Assembly (NCBI GenBank): GCA_030740295.1
Contig: JASLXP010000225.1
Span: forward strand, 1 to 27,767
From: Planctomycetota bacterium
GTDB lineage: Bacteria; Planctomycetota; PUPC01; JACPCR01
Reading direction: 5' to 3'
Length of the DNA stretch: 27,767 nucleotides
In this document: positions 16,646 through 23,437 of the stretch, piece by piece
Layout of the letters: every line of letters begins with the position of its first letter
Numbering within the stretch: the stretch's first letter is position 1
The notes under the pieces: generated by a model
Database searches by the model: none
What the model was told of the DNA's origin: nothing
The model's input: only the letters and a program-made list of their open reading frames with translations
Translations under genes and position numbers: made by a program

Positions 16646-16673
16646 GACCGCTGAAACCTGAAACCTGAACACT
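16646..16673. repeat. Heptamer array upstream of Gfo/Idh gene (4 units)
   Basis: GACCGCT, GAAACCT, GAAACCT and GAACACT run head to tail and end 28 nt before the ATG at 16702, just upstream of its ribosome binding site AGGAGA (16690-16695). Confidence 0.7.
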
Positions 16674-16701
16674 CATCGAGACACGCGATAGGAGAACCAT
16701 C

Positions 16702-17760
16702 ATGTCAGAAAGAATCGGGCTCGGTGTGATCGGTATTAACCCCACGAACATGGGATCGACCATGACTCTCCTTGGCGAACAGGGAGACCTCAGATACGAC
16801 ACACGGGCCATGTGCGCGAACCGGGGGGACGTGCTCGAAGCGTTTGCAGCGGAAGTCGGCTGTCCTTTCTGGACGACCGATTACCGGGAACTGGTTAAAC
16901 GCGACGACGTAGATGTGGTGGCGGTTTACTCTCCGGACCACCTGCACGCGGAAATGTGTCTGGCCGCTCTTGACGCCGGTAAACACGTGATCTGCACGAA
17001 ACCGATGTGCACGAATATCGCCGACGCGGAGTCTATCGTTAACAAGGTCCGTGAAACGGGCCTCAAATTCCTCGTGGGTCAGACCATGCGGTTCGATCTC
17101 GAGTTCACCGCGGCCAGACGCTTCATGGAAGATGGTGACTTGGGAGAAATCGTCGTCGCGGAAGCCCATTACGTGCATGACATCCGTCCTGTCTTCGATT
17201 TCACGCCCTGGCGACTCCACGCTCCGCAGGACTTCATGTACGGCGGCGTGGTTCATCCGGCGGATATCGTACGCTGCTTCATGGGCGAGGTAGAGGAAGT
17301 CCACGCCTACGGATGCAAAGGGGACCTCACTCCGGAATACCCGCTGATGGACAATTTTTTCGTCAACCTGAAATTCAAGAGCGGCAAGATAGGCCGAATC
17401 ATGGGCCTCTACGGCACCTGCCACATTCCCATGCCGATGATGCAGGTCGGGCTCTACGGCACCAAAGGCAGCCTTGTGGCCGATTTCACTGACAACAAGG
17501 GCGGCACGCTCAAGCTCCACCTCGATAAGACAGGAGTGGAGGAGCCGATGGTCATTCAGTACGCGCCTGAGGTCGACCGAAGCGCGTACGGTCACGGCGC
17601 GACGGTTATTCGTTACATGCGTCACTTTCAGGAATGCCTGGACAATGATACCGAACCGAGCCCCAACGCTCTCGACGGCGCGCGCTCGGTGGCCATCGGA
17701 GCGGCGGCCTGGGAGTCCATTGAGACTGGCCAGCCGGCAAAGGTGCAGACGGAATTTTGA
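16702..17760 (+). CDS. Gfo/Idh/MocA family oxidoreductase
   Basis: A 352-aa cytoplasmic NAD(P)-dependent oxidoreductase, first gene of a plus-strand cluster. The N-terminal Rossmann domain starts with GVIGINPTNMG, a divergent glycine motif. The family's EKP element appears as TKP with K100, and the C-terminal half has GGVVHPADIVR with H185 and D188 at the expected catalytic position. Such enzymes oxidise, reduce or epimerise sugars and cyclitols; the substrate cannot be told from sequence. AGGAGA at 16690-16695 with six bases of spacing supports the start. It is 64 nt upstream of the next gene, with a heptamer array between. Confidence 0.92.
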   Translation: MSERIGLGVIGINPTNMGSTMTLLGEQGDLRYDTRAMCANRGDVLEAFAAEVGCPFWTTDYRELVKRDDVDVVAVYSPDHLHAEMCLAALDAGKHVICTKPMCTNIADAESIVNKVRETGLKFLVGQTMRFDLEFTAARRFMEDGDLGEIVVAEAHYVHDIRPVFDFTPWRLHAPQDFMYGGVVHPADIVRCFMGEVEEVHAYGCKGDLTPEYPLMDNFFVNLKFKSGKIGRIMGLYGTCHIPMPMMQVGLYGTKGSLVADFTDNKGGTLKLHLDKTGVEEPMVIQYAPEVDRSAYGHGATVIRYMRHFQECLDNDTEPSPNALDGARSVAIGAAAWESIETGQPAKVQTEF

Positions 17761-17766
17761 GAGGGG

Positions 17767-17799
17767 TCGGGAGTCAGGTCAGGTGTCGGGCGTCAGGTT
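17767..17799. repeat. Heptamer array between oxidoreductase and deacetylase-like genes
   Basis: TCGGGAG, TCAGG (two bases short), TCAGGTG, TCGGGCG and TCAGGTT occupy the gap beginning 6 nt after the stop at 17760 and ending 25 nt before the next ATG. AGGTTTC is present at 17795-17801, the reverse complement of GAAACCT in the array at 16646-16673. Confidence 0.7.
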
Positions 17800-17824
17800 T
17801 CATCTACCGTAAAAACCTCCAACC

Positions 17825-19594
17825 ATGAATGCTGAAAACATCGTATACATTTACGACCGAGGGCTTCAGACCACAGTCAACGAACGAGGCCAGAATTTCT
17901 GGTACGTCTACGTCGAGGAAATCTTCGACCAGTTGGGCCTCTGTGCCAAGGCCGTTGAGCCAACCGAACGGGCAATCACGGACACGCTACAGAATGCCGG
18001 CTGCCTCGTGATCGGCCCCGTTGGTGACGAAGCGCTGCTGCCTTCAATCGAACCTGCACTGCGAGACTGGGTTGCTGGCGGCGGCATTCTCGTTGGCCTT
18101 GGATGCCTCGGACTGGATGAGCTGTTCGGTGTGAGTGGCGGCTCAGTGATCCGGCAGCCGCGCGACGATTTCAGTCTGAACGGCTTCTTTGACCTCAAGA
18201 ATGTGGCCGTGGCCGCGGGCGTGCACTCGTACCTGCATCCGGCTCAGAAGCTGCTCGTCTTTTCTGACGTGCGATGCGTTGAGACTGTCGATGCGGGCGT
18301 CGTTGGACAATACTCCTATGCCAACGGCAGACCGAGTTCTTACTCGGCAATCACGGAACGCAGCATTGGCAGCGGGTGGTCCTTTTACTTCGCGTTCGAC
18401 GTTCCCAAGACCATCTGGGTGCTGCATCAAGGGAGGCCCGTTGATGCTGATTACGATGGCGACGGCCATTTCCGATCCAGCGATGCCAGGGTGATTGGCC
18501 AGAACGAAGAAGAGGTGATGTACGCGGACGAGATTCTGTTTGTGCTGCAGAACATGATCGCTCGTCGGCACCAGCCCTTCATTTGCCCATCGCCTCCCGT
18601 GGACGGCGGAGTGCCTGATATGCTTCTGTTCTGGGGAGGGGACGACGAAGCGAAGGCCGGCGCCCAGGTTCAGTCCTCTGATTTTATGGCTGCGAGGAAG
18701 TTGCCCTACCATCTGAACATCATGCCTCTGAATGGCGAGTTCAGTTTAAGCCCCGCCGAGGCCGATCACATCCGTTCGAACGGGCATGAACTTTCCCTGC
18801 ACTACAATTTCATTTCCGGCCTGGACCAGCCTTACGCTTTCACGGAGGCGGACATTGCGGAGCAGGCCGGGGCCTTCGAGCGAGCATTCGGGCGGGCCGC
18901 AGAGTGTACGGTGAATCACTGCGTCACCTGGGTGGGCTGGGCCGAGCCAGCGAAATGGATGGCCGCGTGCGGTGGAACGGCCGATAACGGTCGCATCCAC
19001 AGCGCCACGCCGCCAATGAACCCGGCGAACCAGATCGGCTTCAGTTTCGGGACTGCCTTTCCGTACTACTTCTACGACGATTGGCGGGACGGCAACTCTC
19101 GTCTCGATTTCATCGAGGAGCCCTGGGCGGCATACGAGGTCGGCTACCAACAGGGGGAGACGGATTTGCCTTTGGTGCACCGGGCTCTCGACCTTGCAGC
19201 CCATTACGGACTGACGATGAACATGTTCTATCACCCGCCCAACGTGGCAAATGTTCCGGCCTGCCGCGCGGCGATCGATGAAGTGCTGTCCTATATCAGG
19301 CAGCGGGGGCTCCGGGTGAAGCACATGGGCAACGACGAGCTCGCCCGTTGGTGGAGAAAGAGAAGCGCATCACGAGTGGAATGCATTCGCTCGAAAAACG
19401 GCAGCATCCGATTCGTTGCGCAAACCGATCACGCAGATGGTATGGTCGTGAAAATCCCGACTCAGGCCGAAACAGCCAGCATTTGCCGCTGTTCCGGCCG
19501 GGAAGCGGCTTTCGAAAACCGCTACGAGTTCGGGCAGAACTGGGTATACGTCGTCACGCCTTCAGGTGGATGCGAGATCGAAGTTCAACTTTGA
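17825..19594 (+). CDS. Amidotransferase-fold plus polysaccharide-deacetylase-like protein
   Basis: A 589-aa protein without signal peptide. Residues about 1-250 look like a class-I glutamine amidotransferase-fold domain (LVIGPVGDEALL, WVAGGGILVGLG), without an obvious Cys-His catalytic pair. Residues about 260-510 resemble a NodB-type polysaccharide deacetylase barrel. LLFWGGDDEA carries the candidate metal/catalytic aspartates D273 and D274, and HELSLHYNF has H321 and H326 near the second motif. The last ~75 residues are probably a beta domain. The arrangement suggests hydrolysis or deacetylation of a cytoplasmic sugar derivative, but this is inference. There is no Shine-Dalgarno sequence before the ATG at 17825. 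It is followed 49 nt later by the cupin. Confidence 0.85.
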   Translation: MNAENIVYIYDRGLQTTVNERGQNFWYVYVEEIFDQLGLCAKAVEPTERAITDTLQNAGCLVIGPVGDEALLPSIEPALRDWVAGGGILVGLGCLGLDELFGVSGGSVIRQPRDDFSLNGFFDLKNVAVAAGVHSYLHPAQKLLVFSDVRCVETVDAGVVGQYSYANGRPSSYSAITERSIGSGWSFYFAFDVPKTIWVLHQGRPVDADYDGDGHFRSSDARVIGQNEEEVMYADEILFVLQNMIARRHQPFICPSPPVDGGVPDMLLFWGGDDEAKAGAQVQSSDFMAARKLPYHLNIMPLNGEFSLSPAEADHIRSNGHELSLHYNFISGLDQPYAFTEADIAEQAGAFERAFGRAAECTVNHCVTWVGWAEPAKWMAACGGTADNGRIHSATPPMNPANQIGFSFGTAFPYYFYDDWRDGNSRLDFIEEPWAAYEVGYQQGETDLPLVHRALDLAAHYGLTMNMFYHPPNVANVPACRAAIDEVLSYIRQRGLRVKHMGNDELARWWRKRSASRVECIRSKNGSIRFVAQTDHADGMVVKIPTQAETASICRCSGREAAFENRYEFGQNWVYVVTPSGGCEIEVQL

Positions 19595-19603
19595 GTGAGA
19601 CAG

Positions 19604-19631
19604 CACCTGACAACCGAAACCTGACACCTCA
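19604..19631. repeat. Heptamer array upstream of cupin gene (4 units)
   Basis: CACCTGA, CAACCGA, AACCTGA and CACCTCA run head to tail from just after the stop at 19594 and directly abut the ribosome binding site region of the cupin. GAAACCT is included at 19616-19622. Confidence 0.7.
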
Positions 19632-19643
19632 AGAGGACGGACA

Positions 19644-20015
19644 ATGAAAATTGGCCTTGATGAATGCGTGATACGCCTTGGCAAAGGCGAAAGAATCTCA
19701 GAAAACCTGGCCGACCATCTCGAAACTGTGAACATCGCCGGCATCCACGGGTTTACCGTTCCACCGGAGCGGCCAACAGAAATGCACTACCACGATTTCG
19801 ACGAATACTGGCTGTTCACGGGAGGGGAAACGGTCGTAACCCTCAGACTGGAGGACGGCACGACCAGGGAAGTAGAAGTCGAGCCAGGCATGCTGATCGT
19901 CACACCGAGTGGAGTCGAGCACGGGCACCAGCCGCGCACAGAAGTGCAGGGAATTGAATGGACGAGCGTCATTCGTCCGGACGCGCGGCGAGGTCATCTG
20001 GTTCGTAATTCGTAA
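19644..20015 (+). CDS. Small cupin-fold protein
   Basis: A 123-aa single-domain cupin. The first cupin motif is seen as H48-x-H50 with E54 (EMHYHDFDEYWLFTGG), and the second as PSGVEHGH with H93 and H95, so a metal site is likely intact. Such proteins are sugar isomerases, epimerases, dioxygenases or binding proteins; the activity here is unknown. GAGGA at 19633-19637 precedes the ATG by six bases. The last four residues (VRNS) and the stop are encoded by ATTCGTA-type heptamers of the next repeat array, so the C-terminus was set by repeat sequence. Confidence 0.88.
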   Translation: MKIGLDECVIRLGKGERISENLADHLETVNIAGIHGFTVPPERPTEMHYHDFDEYWLFTGGETVVTLRLEDGTTREVEVEPGMLIVTPSGVEHGHQPRTEVQGIEWTSVIRPDARRGHLVRNS

Positions 20016-20028
20016 TTCGTAATCAGTG
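20001..20028. repeat. Heptamer array overlapping cupin stop (4 units)
   Basis: GTTCGTA, ATTCGTA, ATTCGTA and ATCAGTG run head to tail and contain the TAA stop of the cupin. The sequence 20001-20026 is the near-perfect reverse complement of 20157-20183, the beginning of the next array, so the two can form a long stem around a ~130-nt loop. Confidence 0.8.
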
Positions 20029-20053
20029 CGGGGTCGTATGCCGCGACCGAACA

Positions 20054-20084
20054 AGGTTTCAGATTCGGGTGTTATTCAGGTTTC
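20054..20084. repeat. Degenerate AGGTTTC heptamers in loop between arrays
   Basis: AGGTTTC (20054-20060), AGATTCG, a 10-nt degenerate unit and AGGTTTC (20078-20084) lie between the two inverted arrays. AGGTTTC is the reverse complement of GAAACCT of the arrays at 16646 and 19604. Confidence 0.4.
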
Positions 20085-20160
20085 AGGAAAGACTACCGGT
20101 AGAGAAAACCTTGAAGTTGGAGCTTCCTTTTAGCTTTTAATTTCATTCACCCACTTCTGA

Positions 20161-20214
20161 ATTACGCATTACGAATTACGAATCACGCATCACGAACTAC
20201 GTATTACATTACGA
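20161..20214. repeat. Heptamer array upstream of aminotransferase gene (8 units)
   Basis: ATTACGC, ATTACGA, ATTACGA, ATCACGC, ATCACGA, ACTACGT, ATTAC (two bases short) and ATTACGA run head to tail and directly touch AGGAGA (20215-20220), the ribosome binding site of the gene at 20226. This is the longest and clearest array in the window. With 20001-20028 it forms an inverted pair. Confidence 0.85.
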
Positions 20215-20225
20215 AGGAGAAAACC

Positions 20226-21626
20226 ATGTCTACAGCAAGCGTCAGATCTTTCGGCAAACAGGAAATCCGAAATCTCACGAAAGTGATCGAGAGCGGTAAT
20301 TTTGCACATCACAGCGGCGGCTTTATCGACAAATTCGAGAAGGAGTTTGCCGAAGATTTCGGCGCCAAGCATGCCATCGCCGGAGCGACCGCCATGCTTC
20401 TGATGCATGCCATACCGGGAGCCATCGGTGCCGGTGCCGGCGATGAAATCATCTGCGATCCGGTCGTGCAGTTTCATGGGATCGCCGGCCTTCATGGAAA
20501 CGTCGTTCCGGTGTGGGCCGACATTCGGAAGGACAATTTCCTGCTCGATCCCAAAGCAGTCGAAAAGAAGATCACGAAACGGACGAAGGGCATCTGGGTG
20601 ACGCATCTCTGGGGTTTTCCCGCCGAAGCAGACAAGCTGCGCAGGATCGCTGACAAGCACGGGATCTACCTGATCGAGGATTGCGCCCACGCTATGTTTC
20701 TGGACTACAAGGGGAAGTACGTCGGCAATTGGGGCCACATCGGCACGTTCTCTTTCAACATGGGCAAACACCTCGGGACCGGTGAAGGCGGAATGGCTAT
20801 TACCAACGACGACTCTCTCAACCACGAGCTGCGCAAGCGCATCATTTTCGGCGAAAGCCCGCCTGTCCTTGCCAGCAATTACCGAATGACGGAGTTTTCA
20901 GCCGCGGTTGGCGTGGTGCAGCTCAAAAAGGTTCCACGCTATCTTGAAGAATACCGCAAAGGAAAGCTGCACCTGGACAAGGTGGTTGACGAGTGCAGTT
21001 GGCTCGGCAAACGGGCCCTGCCCAAAGGCGCCGGCATATCGCCATACCAGTACGCATGCATTTTCCGCGGAGATAAGAAAGGCTACTCCGCCCGCGCCCT
21101 GATGAATGCCTTGCAGGCTTGCGGAGGGGAAGGCAACTACCGGTTCGGCCTCGGCTTCACCCAGCGTCCCGCGTATCAATACGATTTCTTCCGGGCACCG
21201 CGCGCCTATGGTGACAAGGGATGTCCCTACAATTGCCATCTCTACAAAGGCAAAGTCGACATGAGCGATGGCCTGTGCCCGGTCGCAGAGGATGTCATCC
21301 CGCGGCTGGTGACCACGGGCAACATGGTGCGAGCGAGTGTGATGAAAAAGAAGGCGTCGATCCTGAAACGCGCCATCCAGATGGTCGAAGCAGGCAAAGC
21401 CCCGCACGACACATACAGCGACGTCCAGCTTGCCGTGCTGGACATCGTGCAATCGCTCCAACCGGTCGGCCCTGCCAGCGTAACAAAAGAGCTGGCAAAG
21501 AAGGGGACAGAGCTGTCATCCGCCGCCGTACTGGAGGCCATGGAAGCCCTGCGCAGCGGCTTCCCTCGCAAACTTTCGCACGCCGGCCCGGAGCGATTCG
21601 CATACCACGACTTGACGCAGGATTGA
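20226..21626 (+). CDS. DegT/DnrJ/EryC1/StrS-type PLP aminotransferase with C-terminal extension
   Basis: A 466-aa PLP-dependent enzyme of the sugar aminotransferase family, which normally transaminates keto-sugars to amino sugars. The PLP aspartate is D152 (LIEDCAHA) and the Schiff-base lysine is K181 in FSFNMGKHLGTGEGG. These and the overall layout fit the family. The family is usually about 370-400 residues; this protein has about 70 extra (395-466) predicted as helices (DVQLAVLDIVQSL, SVTKELAKKG, SSAAVLEAMEAL), like a winged-helix domain. AGGAGA at 20215-20220 supports the start. The adjacent Gfo/Idh gene fits an oxidation-plus-transamination pair for an amino sugar. The alpha/beta hydrolase follows 56 nt later. 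Confidence 0.92.
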   Translation: MSTASVRSFGKQEIRNLTKVIESGNFAHHSGGFIDKFEKEFAEDFGAKHAIAGATAMLLMHAIPGAIGAGAGDEIICDPVVQFHGIAGLHGNVVPVWADIRKDNFLLDPKAVEKKITKRTKGIWVTHLWGFPAEADKLRRIADKHGIYLIEDCAHAMFLDYKGKYVGNWGHIGTFSFNMGKHLGTGEGGMAITNDDSLNHELRKRIIFGESPPVLASNYRMTEFSAAVGVVQLKKVPRYLEEYRKGKLHLDKVVDECSWLGKRALPKGAGISPYQYACIFRGDKKGYSARALMNALQACGGEGNYRFGLGFTQRPAYQYDFFRAPRAYGDKGCPYNCHLYKGKVDMSDGLCPVAEDVIPRLVTTGNMVRASVMKKKASILKRAIQMVEAGKAPHDTYSDVQLAVLDIVQSLQPVGPASVTKELAKKGTELSSAAVLEAMEALRSGFPRKLSHAGPERFAYHDLTQD

Positions 21627-21682
21627 GACTGATTAAGTGTTTGCGAGCGTTTCCATATCATGAGTTGAATCGAGTCGACCAA

Positions 21683-22435
21683 ATGTACACAGAAAATTTC
21701 GTCTATGGTGAAGTTCTGGGGGCGGGCCTCCTGGCTGATATTGCCGCTCCGGAGGAGGGCGGTCCTTTTCCGGTCATCGTATCGGTACACGGTGGCCGGT
21801 GGATCAGGGGTGACAGGCGCGACGTAACGGCCATTGATGTCCGAGAGTGGGCGGGATACGGGTTCTTCGCCATGACCATCGATTATCGGCTTGTCACATG
21901 CACACCTGCCCCCGCCTGCTATCAGGACCTCCTCTGTGCTGTCCGCTGGGTCCACGCTCATAAAGACGAGTATGACCTGGATACTGAGCGCCTGTTCCTC
22001 ATTGGCATGTCCGCGGGCGGGCATATGGTCTCCCTCGCGGCCACGCTGGGCCAAGGGGATTTCGACCGTACTGGAGGGTGGGCGGATCAGCCCCACACAT
22101 ACACCGCGGCGATCAGTGTATCCGGCGCCTATGATCTGGTTCGGCTCAACTGGGGAGGGGGATGGATGCCTCCCGGTGTGCCCTGGGACGCTGCACGCCG
22201 CTACGCGTCGCCTGTCCAGCACGTGTCTGCGGACAATCGGCCTCTGCTGATTCTGCATTCGGACAACGACAACTCGATTCCTGTGCAGCAAGCTCTGGAT
22301 ATGGTATCAGCAATGGAGGAAGCAAGTGCTCCCCATGAATTCGTCCATTACCCGGACCGAGGGCACATGCCAATCGACGAAGAGATCGTCAGACAGAGCC
22401 GTTCATTCATTGAGAAATTCTGTACAGCTCCGTAA
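21683..22435 (+). CDS. Alpha/beta hydrolase (esterase/carbohydrate esterase-like)
   Basis: A 250-aa hydrolase of the BD-FAE / alpha-beta hydrolase-3 kind. The oxyanion motif is HGGRW, the nucleophile S110 sits in GMSAGGH, the acid is D196 (HSDNDNSIP) and the base is H228 (RGHMP), so the triad is complete. No signal peptide, hence cytoplasmic. Likely removes acyl groups from a small sugar or similar ester; substrate unknown. The ATG at 21683 is chosen because it lies just ahead of the conserved fold; the ribosome binding site is weak. It follows the aminotransferase in the same direction. Confidence 0.88.
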   Translation: MYTENFVYGEVLGAGLLADIAAPEEGGPFPVIVSVHGGRWIRGDRRDVTAIDVREWAGYGFFAMTIDYRLVTCTPAPACYQDLLCAVRWVHAHKDEYDLDTERLFLIGMSAGGHMVSLAATLGQGDFDRTGGWADQPHTYTAAISVSGAYDLVRLNWGGGWMPPGVPWDAARRYASPVQHVSADNRPLLILHSDNDNSIPVQQALDMVSAMEEASAPHEFVHYPDRGHMPIDEEIVRQSRSFIEKFCTAP

Positions 22436-22553
22436 GCCAGCGATCACCATAGTCCACGAGACAAGACGAAGGCATCAGAAAACTTCATCCACTACTCCTG
22501 GATTGTTGCCAGGATGGGATCTTGAGTCACCCATAACTGAGGAGAAAGAGTCC

Positions 22554-23339
22554 ATGAAAGCGCCACGCTACGATTTCCACATTCATACGAAGTATCTGGG
22601 ATGTGCCAATGAGACCATGGAAGTACCCGAGATCGTGAAGGTTTGTGAACGGCTGGGTGTCGCCACACTCGGAATAACCGACCACCTGAATACTCTGGAC
22701 AAGTTGGAGCTTCACGTTCCTATCCGGGATGACCTTCTGGCCGTAGAAACAGAGGTCGAGGTCTACTTTGGCGTGGAGCTGAACTTCCTCGGCTGCGATG
22801 ATGAATTTGCCTACAATCCGGAGGTGCAGGAAGAACTTGGGTTCCAGTTTGCCATAGGCGGGATACACGGCACATACCTGAAGGAGTACGACCTGACGAA
22901 ACTGGTGGAGATTCAACACAGGCATCACCTGAAGACCTGTGAGGATCCTCTGGTCCAAGTGTTGGTGCATCCCTATTGGTTTGGCAAGGGCGAATTCGAC
23001 AGAAACGGTTGGCCCTGGTTCGACTCGATGAAAGTAGTACCAGAGAGCTGTGTGCGTGAACTCGCCCATGCATCACGAGAGACCGGCACGGCCATCGAGA
23101 TAAACGGGGGCGCCAATTTGAAAAACTCGGCATACAGCGAGGACTACGTAAAGGAGTACTTCGACTACCTCTCCCTTCTTGCCGAAGAAGGGGCCATGTT
23201 CTCCCTCGGCTCAGATGCTCATGACATCAATCGACTGGACGTGATCGAAGATGTCTGGGCCGGAGCAGAGCAACTTGGCCTTTCCCAGGAGCAGATCTGG
23301 CGCCCCGAAGGCGAGCCGTTCATCGGTGGAAAAGGATGA
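22554..23339 (+). CDS. PHP-domain metal-dependent phosphoesterase
   Basis: A 261-aa PHP-family hydrolase of the histidinol-phosphatase / polymerase-type phosphoesterase fold. Metal ligands are visible in order: H9 and H11 (DFHIHT), D43-H44 (TDH), E75 (FGVEL), H105 (GIHG), H139 (VHP), D221 and H223 (SDAH). Known members use three metal ions to hydrolyse phosphate monoesters or similar bonds. GGAG at 22541-22544 precedes the ATG at 22554. It is the last gene of the plus-strand run, 118 nt after the esterase, and could dephosphorylate the pathway product. It faces the convergent oxidoreductase across 98 nt without an obvious terminator. Confidence 0.88.
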   Translation: MKAPRYDFHIHTKYLGCANETMEVPEIVKVCERLGVATLGITDHLNTLDKLELHVPIRDDLLAVETEVEVYFGVELNFLGCDDEFAYNPEVQEELGFQFAIGGIHGTYLKEYDLTKLVEIQHRHHLKTCEDPLVQVLVHPYWFGKGEFDRNGWPWFDSMKVVPESCVRELAHASRETGTAIEINGGANLKNSAYSEDYVKEYFDYLSLLAEEGAMFSLGSDAHDINRLDVIEDVWAGAEQLGLSQEQIWRPEGEPFIGGKG

Positions 23340-23406
23340 CTGATCTGCGCAAGCCAGTCTGACGTTGCCTCGGTCTACGATTTGTGGGTGAAGAATGGCG
23401 AGACAG

Positions 23407-23426
23407 ACTTTTTACGAACGAATCTG
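23407..23426. repeat. Solo copy of fold-back element end
   Basis: ACTTTTTACGAACGAATCTG here matches the reverse complement of 16350-16369 at 19 of 20 positions and 16589-16608 at 17 of 20. It lies alone in the 98-bp gap between convergent genes. Confidence 0.65.
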
Positions 23427-23437
23427 AAAGCCGGTCG

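Noticed and set aside
16705..17625. A 306-aa minus-strand open frame opposite the first oxidoreductase
   Set aside because: His/Arg/Val-rich shadow of a clearly recognised family on the plus strand; no ribosome binding site or motif.
16646..20214. CRISPR array
   Set aside because: Repeat units are 7 bp without spacers and differ between sites; there are no cas genes.
21242..22291. A 349-aa minus-strand open frame over the aminotransferase/esterase junction
   Set aside because: It covers parts of two recognised plus-strand genes and has no motif.
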